Source of the DNA: Caryophanales bacterium UBA6356
Lineage (GTDB): Bacteria > Bacillota_I > Bacilli_A > RFN20 > CAG-826
Direction: 5' to 3'
Assembly (NCBI GenBank): GCA_002440125.1
Contig: DJRQ01000056.1
Location: forward strand, 1-7,861
DNA length: 7,861 nt
Positions within the stretch are counted from its first letter, which is position 1. Every line of letters starts with the position of its first letter. Shown one piece after another: positions 1 through 5,673 of the stretch. The notes beneath the pieces were generated by a model, which did no database searches, had not been told where the DNA came from, and saw only the letters and a program-made list of their open reading frames with translations. The translations under genes were made by a program, and so were the position numbers.

Positions 1-2366
1 CAGACTCTATCTTCATCGTTCGAAAATCCGTAATCTTCGTTCGTAACATCTGCATAACTCAAAAGGAAAATTTTGTCATTTGTGTTAACGCAAGCATATT
101 TGTTATTTGAATATCCCGTGCTTTTTGGCGAGTTATCGACTTCGGTGGTTAGAACAAGAGAATCATCTTTGAAAGCAGACGCCAGGAATTCGCCATTAAG
201 CCATTCTCTTATTTCCGAATTATCGTAGTTATTCGCGTAAAAGCCGTCTTCGCTAAGACCTTCATAGTACTTATTAAAACGTCTATCCGTCAAGGCGTAC
301 TCAGAGACGACGAACACGTTACCGAGTTCACTAGAAAGAACTCTCCAACGTATGGGCTCAACCTTACGGAATTTAGATCCGTCCCTTTCATAACGCTCCT
401 TGCCATAATGATAATAGCCATCGGCGTCTTGTTTTGAGGCTTCCAAAGAAGAAACGATGCCTTCGTCTTCCTCTATCGTCTGCGGCCATTCGCCATTTTG
501 TTCTCTGGTGATAGTCTTTACCCTCATCGTAACCGTCCTCTCCGAAGTGATGTTTTTCAAAGAGGCATCCCAGCCAGCGAAAAGAGTGACATCCTTTTCG
601 TCATAAGACCAAGGAAGCAAATCGTTAGGGCATCGAGCGGTCGTTCCTTCTTCAAAATAATCGCTATAAAGAAGGGAGCCGTCTTGATTCATGAACGAGA
701 CTTTATAGCCCGTATATTTTGTCGAAGAATAGGTGGCCGTAAAGGTCGTTGGTGCAGTCACGCCACTTAATGTTTTATCCCAGCCCTTAAAAGAATATTC
801 GGTAACATTGGTGCCTTCTGCCGTTTTCGGAATAGAGGGGGTTTTCCCTTTATACGAAGCGGTGCCGCCAGAAGCGACGAGCTTGCTTTCAAGAAGCGTT
901 CCGTCTTCGTTTATGAAATCGCACCGATAGTAGGTCCTCTCCGAGTATTTGGCCGTGATCGTGGTGTTTTCTTGGATATTCTTTAGCGATTTGTCCCATC
1001 CCTCCCAGCTATAACGGAGAACCGTCCCATTTCCATCATCGGAATCGGGTTTGGATGGCTTCTCTCCGGAATAAGAAGCATTCCCACCAACGCCACAATA
1101 AGAATAGCCGAGAACAGATCCATCGTAATTGACGAACGTGCATTTGATAGCGTTCGGCGCATTGAATACGGCCGTGAATGTCGTATCCTTCGTGATGTTA
1201 TCTAAAGACTTATCCCAGCCTTCGAATACCCATTCGATTGTTTGGGTTCCGCTTGTTTCTGGGCTTCGCGTCGGAGTGGCTCCGCCATAGACAACCGACT
1301 CGCCTCGATTGACCTTGCAATCCCAAAGCTTCGTGCCATCGTAGTTGAGGAAGGTGCAGTCGTATAGACATTCGTACTCCGCCGTGAAAATCGTCGGTTG
1401 TTGAATGTTTTCAAGCGATTTGTCCCAACCAGAGAAGGTCCATTTGACAATATCCTCGCCATCAGTTTCATCCGGTCTCGTTGGAGTTGGGCCAGAATAG
1501 ACGGCGTCTTTTCCTTTTTCGAAATAGAATTCCCAAAGTTTCGTGCCATCGTAGTTATTGAAAATGCAAGGAACGTAGGTGATGGCATCCTTTCCGGCAT
1601 CCCCTTTATCTCCTTTATCGCCCTTGTCGCCTTTGGCGCCATCGCTCCCTTTGACATTCCCTTTTAACACCCAACCGTTTTCACCCTTCACGTAACAATC
1701 CCAAGTGTTCAAATCGATGTACGAGTCGCCTGTTTTACCAAGTTCCTCAGAAGGCTTTCCTTCGCCAGTGAGCATAGAAGTCCCATCCGCGCCTTCTTTT
1801 CCATCGGCGCCAGTAGCGCCTTTATCGCCGTCTTTGCCTTTTATGTTTCCAGAGGCGTTCCAAACTCCTTCCTCTTTGACATAGTAATCCCATGTATCTA
1901 GGTCAATATAGGAGTCGCCGTCTTTCCCTAAATCGGCTTCTGGAGCGCCGTTGCCAGTAAGAAGGGAAGAGCCGTCTTTGCCGTCTTTGCCGTCGTTTCC
2001 GCGTTCCCCTTGGGCTTTGGTGCTCGTCTTCACGCCGTCGACAACCCAATAGCCGTCGTCCGATATCGTGACCACCGGACTATGCCCGTCTTCACCGGGA
2101 AGGCCTTGTATTCCATCTTTTCCAGCGGCGCCGTTGGTCACTGTGAAAGACGACTTCGTTCCGTCGGAATAGACGATCGTATAGGTGTCGACAAGACCAT
2201 CCGACGAAGTCTTCCCGATAGAGACGACTGAAACGCCGTCTTTCCCATCGGATCCTCGTTCTCCCGTCTCTCCTTTTGGGCCGACGAGAGGTTCGCTATT
2301 GCAGCCAACAAGCGGCATCGTCGCCATAAAGGCAAGCAAAAGTGCGCATATCTTCCTTTTCTTCAT
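1..2366 (-). CDS. Surface lipoprotein: collagen-like stalk, five B-repeats, DUF6273-like end (partial)
   Basis: The frame is open from the ATG at 2366 to the window edge (788 codons read, no stop), so the C-terminus is missing. An AAGGAG site at 2380-2375 and an in-frame TAA at 2402-2400 fix the start. Residues 1-21 are a lipoprotein signal peptide (basic MKKRK, hydrophobic core, lipobox LVGC) with lipidated Cys22. Residues 29-260 are a stalk of Gly-X-Y stretches (29-46 and 240-260 are clearest) mixed with two copies of a module holding GDSYIDL and a TWD motif about 63 residues apart. Residues 262-625 hold five repeats of about 70 residues, each with (F/N)xDG near its start and GWD(K/A)(S/T)L near its end (Trp at 314, 384, 457, 529, 599), like the InlB B-repeat family. 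Residues 630-788 resemble DUF6273 (IRWRVL at 672-677, NSEIREWLN ending at 724, FLLS at 767-770). It is probably anchored outside the membrane, displaying the C-terminal domain; ligand unknown. Family names are from memory. Confidence 0.9.
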   Translation of the reverse strand, partial: MKKRKICALLLAFMATMPLVGCNSEPLVGPKGETGERGSDGKDGVSVVSIGKTSSDGLVDTYTIVYSDGTKSSFTVTNGAAGKDGIQGLPGEDGHSPVVTISDDGYWVVDGVKTSTKAQGERGNDGKDGKDGSSLLTGNGAPEADLGKDGDSYIDLDTWDYYVKEEGVWNASGNIKGKDGDKGATGADGKEGADGTSMLTGEGKPSEELGKTGDSYIDLNTWDCYVKGENGWVLKGNVKGSDGAKGDKGDKGDKGDAGKDAITYVPCIFNNYDGTKLWEFYFEKGKDAVYSGPTPTRPDETDGEDIVKWTFSGWDKSLENIQQPTIFTAEYECLYDCTFLNYDGTKLWDCKVNRGESVVYGGATPTRSPETSGTQTIEWVFEGWDKSLDNITKDTTFTAVFNAPNAIKCTFVNYDGSVLGYSYCGVGGNASYSGEKPSKPDSDDGNGTVLRYSWEGWDKSLKNIQENTTITAKYSERTYYRCDFINEDGTLLESKLVASGGTASYKGKTPSIPKTAEGTNVTEYSFKGWDKTLSGVTAPTTFTATYSSTKYTGYKVSFMNQDGSLLYSDYFEEGTTARCPNDLLPWSYDEKDVTLFAGWDASLKNITSERTVTMRVKTITREQNGEWPQTIEEDEGIVSSLEASKQDADGYYHYGKERYERDGSKFRKVEPIRWRVLSSELGNVFVVSEYALTDRRFNKYYEGLSEDGFYANNYDNSEIREWLNGEFLASAFKDDSLVLTTEVDNSPKSTGYSNNKYACVNTNDKIFLLSYADVTNEDYGFSNDEDRV

Positions 2367-2374
2367 TTTTGTTT

Positions 2375-2380
2375 CTCCTT
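2375..2380 (-). promoter_or_regulatory. Ribosome binding site of the lipoprotein gene
   Basis: AAGGAG on the minus strand, eight bases before the ATG at 2366. It decides the start: the longer overlapping frame that begins at 2586 reads through this site in a different register and has no ribosome binding site. Confidence 0.8.
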
Positions 2381-2503
2381 GTTCTTCCTTGATTTTGTTT
2401 TAGAAGCGATTTTGCTGACGTCGGAGCGAAAAAGACTTTTATCTTTGTTTTAATTGATATTATTCTTCCGCTAGAGACGTTAGAAAAGGCTTCATTTGTA
2501 AGG

Positions 2504-2534
2504 ATTTTACCCCCCCCCCCAACAATTCCGTCAA
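2504..2534 (-). promoter_or_regulatory. Lipoprotein promoter with an 11-base G run in the spacer
   Basis: Read on the minus strand: TTGACG at 2534-2529 (5 of 6 to the sigma-A -35), a 19-base spacer at 2528-2510 and TAAAAT at 2509-2504 (5 of 6 to the -10). The spacer ends with eleven consecutive G at 2520-2510. Predicted transcription start is near 2497, giving a leader of about 130 nt before the lipoprotein ATG at 2366. The 19-base spacing is longer than the optimal 17, so the promoter may be weak in this state; loss of one or two G would bring it to 18 or 17. This matches the layout of known slippage-controlled promoters. Confidence 0.7.
2510..2520. repeat. Homopolymer tract C11 (G11 on the minus strand)
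   Basis: Eleven consecutive C on the plus strand, the longest homopolymer I noticed in the window and out of place in an otherwise A/T-rich intergenic stretch. It lies between the -35 and -10 boxes of the lipoprotein promoter and is not coding: the lipoprotein frame has a stop at 2402-2400, between the tract and the start codon. Exact length in an assembly can be unreliable for such tracts. Confidence 0.95.
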
Positions 2535-2623
2535 TTGCCACTATTTGAGCGTGCAATAGCAAAAAACAAGCAAAGGAGCCTGCCATGGTTATCGAGTTCT
2601 AAATGGAGTCTTCTTATTTAGAA

Positions 2624-2646
2624 GGCTTAGAGAGCGCTTTCTAGCC
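2624..2646. repeat. Imperfect palindrome centred on AGCGCT
   Basis: The outer arms GGCT (2624-2627) and AGCC (2643-2646) pair, then AGA (2629-2631) with TCT (2640-2642), separated by a single-base bulge from the outer arms and closing on an inner GAGCGCT region. It lies about 90 bases upstream of the -35 of the lipoprotein promoter. It could be a protein-binding site or an incidental hairpin; there is no T run, so it is not a terminator. Confidence 0.35.
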
Positions 2647-2717
2647 AATTAAGATTAGAAAAAGCGATTTATAAGAGAAAACGCCATTCTTAGACTGTTC
2701 GATAAAACTTACTTTGC

Positions 2718-2879
2718 CTATTTAACGAATTTGAACACAGTCCAGTTTTTTGTCCGCGGCCCCCTCTCCGATCGCGCTGCTTTAGACCATTCGTTCCAAA
2801 CGAATCCCACCACTCCATGCGCATTTGTATTTTGGGAAAAAGACTTGCCGGCGAAGAACAAAGAATCGGGCACATCCAA
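2718..2879 (-). CDS. Possible 53-residue small protein or gene remnant (doubtful)
   Basis: The frame starts at a TTG (2879-2877) with GAGGAG eight bases upstream and ends at TAG (2720-2718). The product would be 53 residues, with three Trp, several Phe and a basic second half ending in FKFVK. An overlapping 60-residue ATG frame at 2690-2875 in another register is less protein-like and has a poorer ribosome-binding-site distance. Against it: rare-looking GC-rich codons (AGG, GGG, CGG, CCG) unlike the neighbours, and no recognised family. It could be the decayed end of an older gene, or not coding at all. Confidence 0.22.
   Translation of the reverse strand: MDVPDSLFFAGKSFSQNTNAHGVVGFVWNEWSKAARSERGPRTKNWTVFKFVK
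2789..2805. repeat. Perfect 7-bp inverted repeat
   Basis: ATTCGTT (2789-2795) and AACGAAT (2799-2805) flank a three-base centre CCA. It lies inside the doubtful small frame, so it may be an incidental coding pattern, or a hairpin or operator if that frame is not real. No T run follows on either strand. Confidence 0.4.
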
Positions 2880-2968
2880 TATATCTTCTCCTCTTCCTTA
2901 GAAAGAGCGATTATTTGCTTCGAGAAAGTTTAGACTGACATCTCTTAAAAACACGATTGACGATTTCA

Positions 2969-2999
2969 CCAAAAAATAAATCAGGATGAAGAATATCCT
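2969..2999 (-). terminator. Probable weak terminator of the MBL and membrane-protein operon
   Basis: On the minus strand, AGGAT (2999-2995) and ATCCT (2987-2983) form a 5-bp stem with a seven-base loop, followed by a T-rich tail with six consecutive T (2976-2971). It starts six bases after the TAG stop of the membrane-protein gene, the expected place. The stem is short, so termination may be partial. Confidence 0.5.
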
Positions 3000-3004
3000 T
3001 TTTC

Positions 3005-3541
3005 CTATTCTCCTTTCATCAAAGAGACCTTGGCGTCCTCTTTTGCTTTCTTCTTCTCTTCCTCTAAAGTCTCTATTTCTCGTCGTTTTTCTTCCTTTTT
3101 GTTTTTGAGAAAATACAAAAATCCCCACAAAACCTCGCTCAAAGTGAAAAGCAAAACCACAATAATGGGAATAATAAGAAAGAATGGGTTCTGATTAAGA
3201 GGCTCAGAAGGAATCTTCGTCAAGCCAATAGCCAAAATAATGATCGATGCGATGGCGCCAATCCCGAAATAAACCATCAAAGTCCATGGGTAAATGGTTG
3301 TTTCCGTTTCTTTGGGTTTCCCTATCAAAAGAAATTGCGTCACCAAAGTAACCCCTAAAGACAAGGTGGCATAAAGAAGAGGTAAGAAAACGTCATTCAT
3401 AAGCAAATCGAAAGTAAATGTCTCCCACGTCTCTTTATAGGCAAAAAGAGAAAAACAAATCATTTCTCTATAGAAAAGCGTCGCGGCAACGATGAAAAGA
3501 AGATAAAACGCGATTCTTTTTAGTATTTTAAAAGCTTCCAT
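3005..3541 (-). CDS. Four-helix membrane protein with charged C-terminal tail, unknown function
   Basis: A 178-residue protein I do not recognise. Hydrophobic segments lie at about 11-32, 51-73, 86-108 and 119-145, consistent with four membrane-spanning helices. Residues 146-178 are almost all Lys, Glu and Arg and look like a short cytoplasmic helix or coiled coil. The ATG at 3541 lies two bases after the stop of the hydrolase gene, with AAGGA-type bases inside the end of that gene, so the two are probably co-transcribed and translationally coupled. The coupling hints at a shared physiological setting, but there is no motif to say what. The TAG stop is followed by a T-rich hairpin. The protein is clearly real from its hydrophobic pattern and operon position; its role is open. 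Confidence 0.85.
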   Translation of the reverse strand: MEAFKILKRIAFYLLFIVAATLFYREMICFSLFAYKETWETFTFDLLMNDVFLPLLYATLSLGVTLVTQFLLIGKPKETETTIYPWTLMVYFGIGAIASIIILAIGLTKIPSEPLNQNPFFLIIPIIVVLLFTLSEVLWGFLYFLKNKKEEKRREIETLEEEKKKAKEDAKVSLMKGE

Positions 3542-3543
3542 TT

Positions 3544-4143
3544 TCAGTCCTTCCTAAGCTCTATATTATCGTTGGGGCGCATAAGCATTGCCATGGGCGC
3601 ATGAACTTTCATGGCTTGTTTCATGTCCCATAAAAGCCCCGGCTTCATGTGCATCGGAATCATGTGTTTTGGAGCAATGATGCGAGATGCTTCGCTAGCG
3701 TCCTCTGGAGTCATCGTGTAGTAGCCATCAATCGGCAAAAGAGCGTAATCGATATTCTCTTTTCTTAATTCCTTCATCTCTGGGATAAGGTCCGTATCGC
3801 CCGCGTGATAAAGCCTAATACCATCAAAAGAAAGAAGATAGCCGACGCATTCGCTCTTAGGGTGATGGGAATTATAAGCGGGAACTGCAGTGATATTAAC
3901 GTTTTTCTCAACAAATGAATGATAGACTCCGTTCGTTAAAGCGTCTTTTGCCCGAATCACGATGGTACGTGGGGTGACCTTCACTTTGGCGATGTCGTTA
4001 TGGTCATAGTGTTCATGAGTAATGAGGACGATGTCCGCTGGTGTTTGATAGCCGACTCCCGCATACGGATCGATAAAAATAACAACGCCTTCGTCGGTCG
4101 TGATTCGAAAGGATGCGTGTCCTTGGTAGAAAAGCTTTGCCAT
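3544..4143 (-). CDS. Metallo-beta-lactamase-fold hydrolase, UlaG/COG2220 type
   Basis: A 199-residue, probably cytoplasmic metal-dependent hydrolase of the COG2220 (Lactamase_B_3, UPF0173-like) group; substrate unknown. Family hallmarks in order: GHASF at 8-12, IDPY at 24-27, metal-binding THEHYDH at 42-48 (His43, His45, Asp47, His48), an AYNSHHPK stretch at 89-96, HAGDTD at 113-118 (His113, Asp116), PIDGYYTM at 137-144 and PMH at 163-165 with the final His ligand. All expected metal ligands are present, so it should be active. Start: the ATG at 4143 has AAGGAGA five bases upstream and begins directly with the family's first strand; the same frame extends to 4209 but those extra residues have no binding site and do not fit the family. 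The next gene starts two bases after its TGA stop. UlaG itself is an ascorbate-6-phosphate lactonase, but nothing here indicates that pathway. Confidence 0.92.
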   Translation of the reverse strand: MAKLFYQGHASFRITTDEGVVIFIDPYAGVGYQTPADIVLITHEHYDHNDIAKVKVTPRTIVIRAKDALTNGVYHSFVEKNVNITAVPAYNSHHPKSECVGYLLSFDGIRLYHAGDTDLIPEMKELRKENIDYALLPIDGYYTMTPEDASEASRIIAPKHMIPMHMKPGLLWDMKQAMKVHAPMAMLMRPNDNIELRKD

Positions 4144-4174
4144 AGTCTCTCCTTGCTTTTTTATTGTGCTTTTT

Positions 4175-4203
4175 CTTATCCGAAGTTCAACAAAAAGAGT
4201 AAA
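4175..4203 (-). promoter_or_regulatory. Candidate promoter of the MBL operon
   Basis: On the minus strand, TTTACT (4203-4198, 4 of 6) and GATAAG (4180-4175, 4 of 6) are separated by exactly 17 bases (4197-4181). Transcription would begin near 4168, leaving about 25 nt of leader with the AAGGAGA site. It is plausible by spacing and position, but both boxes are only moderate matches. Confidence 0.45.
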
Positions 4204-4215
4204 ACACAATATTAA
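4186..4215 (+). promoter_or_regulatory. Weak candidate promoter of tldD-pmbA
   Basis: TTCAAC (4186-4191) and TATTAA (4210-4215) with an 18-base spacer. This is the best pair I find on the plus strand of the 123-base divergent region, but the matches to consensus are poor (3 and 4 of 6). It overlaps the candidate promoter of the opposite operon, so the two could interfere if both are real. Confidence 0.25.
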
Positions 4216-4231
4216 GATAGTGAAAATGTCT

Positions 4232-4246
4232 CTTAGCTATGCTAAG
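4232..4246. repeat. Perfect inverted repeat in the tldD leader
   Basis: CTTAGC (4232-4237) and GCTAAG (4241-4246) around a TAT centre form a perfect 6-bp inverted repeat, nine bases before the AAGGAG site of tldD (4256-4261). It could act as an operator or as a small leader hairpin that protects or shields the 5' end. There is no T run after it, so it is not a terminator. Confidence 0.5.
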
Positions 4247-4266
4247 TTCACCGGAAAGGAGCATTT

Positions 4267-5673
4267 ATGATTTCAAAAACACTCGCAATAAAAGTTCTTA
4301 ACGAAGCCTTGAGAACGGGTGGCGACTATGCCGAAATCTACGCCGAAGATACCATTTCCAAAAGCGTGAAACTCGAAAACGGAAAAGTCGATTCTTCCAT
4401 CCGCTCAGAATCATATGGCGTCGGCTTACGCATATTGAAAGGCCTCAAAAGCGTTTATGGCTATACCTCTAACACCAGCGCCAAGTCTCTTTTGTCTTTG
4501 GCAAATAAACTTGCCGCCGGTTTCGAAGGAGAAAGAACAATAACCGTCCAATCCATCGAAAAGCAAAGAGTTAAGGTCATTAACAAGGTGGCAGACCACC
4601 TTAACGACGTAGGTTCGGAGGAGAAGATCTCACTTCTAAAGGAAGCCGCCTCCATAACTATGGCGGTCGACAAACGTCTTGTTCGTGTGGTGGATTCATT
4701 CGCCACAAACGTAAGCAACATTCAAATCTTTTTAGCGGAAGGAGAAATCGGGAAAGAGTTCACGAATCTCGAGGAAAGAGGACGCCTTATGATGACGGCG
4801 GTCGCTTCCGACAAAGGACAAATAGAATCCTATTATGCCGCGCCAGGGCGTTATGCTGGCTGGCATTACTTCAAAGACGAACTCGACTGGAAGGGCTTAG
4901 CCAAGACGGTTGGCGAAAAGGCCATCGCTCTTTTATCCGCGAAAGAATGCCCAAGCGGACGTTATCCAGTCGTCATTGCGAATGGCTGGGGTGGCGTTAT
5001 CTTCCACGAAGCGTGCGGACATAGCTTAGAAGCCACCGCAACCGCTAAGAAGTTAAGCGTTTTTAGCGACTCTATCGGTCAGCAAATTGCCAGTCCTATC
5101 GTGAGCGCATACGATGATGGCACAATGCCTAACGAATGGGGTTCTAACAACATTGATAGCGAAGGCCACATCACGCAAAAGAATCAACTCATCAAAGACG
5201 GAATCTGCGTCGGTTTCTTAGTGGATAAGCTCAATGGACGCCGACTCCATATGGAGGCCAACGGTTGCTCAAGAAGACAAAGCTATCGTTATGAACCCAC
5301 CTCCCGCATGAGCAACACTTATATCGCCCCAGGAAAGGACAAGCCCGAGGACATCATAAAAGATACAAAGCTTGGGATCTATGTTACGAACTTCGGAGGC
5401 GGAAGCGTTGAACCCACCACTGGCGAATTCAACTTCTCCGCAAGCGAAGCCTATATCATCCGCGATGGCAAGGTATGCGAAATGGTCAAAGGGTGCACGC
5501 TCATCGGATCTGGCAAAGAAGTCCTCATGAACATCGATCGAGTCGGAAATGATGTCGATCTTGGTCAAGGTATGTGTGGCTCGGCATCTGGCATGGTGCC
5601 AGTCAACGTCGGACAGCCAACAATACGGATCAAGGAGATTACCGTTGGCGGACGAGGAGGGAAATTGGAATGA
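4267..5673 (+). CDS. tldD: TldD metalloprotease subunit
   Basis: A 468-residue protein, the usual TldD length. TldD and TldE (PmbA) form a heterodimeric cytosolic zinc protease known in E. coli to cut unfolded peptides, including the microcin B17 leader and the antitoxin CcdA. The zinc motif HExxxH is present as HEACGH at 247-252, and the third ligand expected in the family, a Cys near the C-terminus, is Cys437 in GMCGS. Other conserved stretches are DDGTM (about 281-285), YIAPG, NFGGG, SEAYIIRDG, GSGKE and VGQPT near the end. The ATG has AAGGAG five bases upstream. The stop TGA overlaps the ATG of pmbA (ATGA), so the two subunits are translationally coupled. The catalytic set is complete, so activity is expected. 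No peptide precursor gene is visible nearby, so a housekeeping or unlinked substrate is more likely. Confidence 0.97.
   Translation: MISKTLAIKVLNEALRTGGDYAEIYAEDTISKSVKLENGKVDSSIRSESYGVGLRILKGLKSVYGYTSNTSAKSLLSLANKLAAGFEGERTITVQSIEKQRVKVINKVADHLNDVGSEEKISLLKEAASITMAVDKRLVRVVDSFATNVSNIQIFLAEGEIGKEFTNLEERGRLMMTAVASDKGQIESYYAAPGRYAGWHYFKDELDWKGLAKTVGEKAIALLSAKECPSGRYPVVIANGWGGVIFHEACGHSLEATATAKKLSVFSDSIGQQIASPIVSAYDDGTMPNEWGSNNIDSEGHITQKNQLIKDGICVGFLVDKLNGRRLHMEANGCSRRQSYRYEPTSRMSNTYIAPGKDKPEDIIKDTKLGIYVTNFGGGSVEPTTGEFNFSASEAYIIRDGKVCEMVKGCTLIGSGKEVLMNIDRVGNDVDLGQGMCGSASGMVPVNVGQPTIRIKEITVGGRGGKLE

Larger units (their letters stand above)
2381..3004. other. Long intergenic stretch, mostly without genes
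   Basis: About 620 bases between the lipoprotein leader and the membrane-protein gene. Supported content is the G11 promoter (2504-2534), a weak terminator near 2969-2999 and two inverted repeats (2624-2646 and 2789-2805). A 53-codon frame at 2718-2879 is possible but doubtful. The section 2740-2800 is noticeably richer in G and C than the flanks. I see no tRNA, no CRISPR repeats and no insertion-sequence ends. Confidence 0.6.

Noticed and set aside
540..1584. Regularly spaced similar segments that might suggest a CRISPR or other DNA repeat array
   Set aside because: The spacing is about 210-220 bases and conservation is at protein level (five B-repeats); the DNA copies diverge and there are no identical short repeats with unique spacers.
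498..2335. Several open frames on both strands within the lipoprotein gene
   Set aside because: They are shadows of the continuous lipoprotein frame, which has a lipobox, recognisable repeats and no stop over 788 codons.
2296..2586. 96-residue minus-strand frame reading through the G11 tract, which would make the tract coding
   Set aside because: No ribosome binding site before its ATG, low-complexity product, and it overlaps the lipoprotein start in another register. A stop at 2402-2400 in the lipoprotein frame means slippage in the tract could not fuse the two.
2718..2815. tRNA-like pattern on the minus strand (GGTCTAAAGCAGCG resembling a D-arm, GTTCAAATTC resembling a T-loop)
   Set aside because: No matching acceptor stem, anticodon arm or D-stem can be paired around these pieces.
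2690..2875. 60-residue ATG frame on the minus strand
   Set aside because: Composition is not protein-like, the ribosome-binding-site spacing is too long, and a TTG frame over the same stretch fits better, though that is also doubtful.
4144..4209. Longer N-terminus for the metallo-beta-lactamase-fold protein starting at 4209
   Set aside because: No ribosome binding site there, extra residues do not fit the family, and the ATG at 4143 has a strong AAGGAGA. The extension would also overlap the predicted promoter.
5574..5669. Upstream extension of pmbA inside tldD
   Set aside because: The family-like sequence begins at the ATG at 5670, which overlaps the tldD stop and has its own GAGGAGG site.
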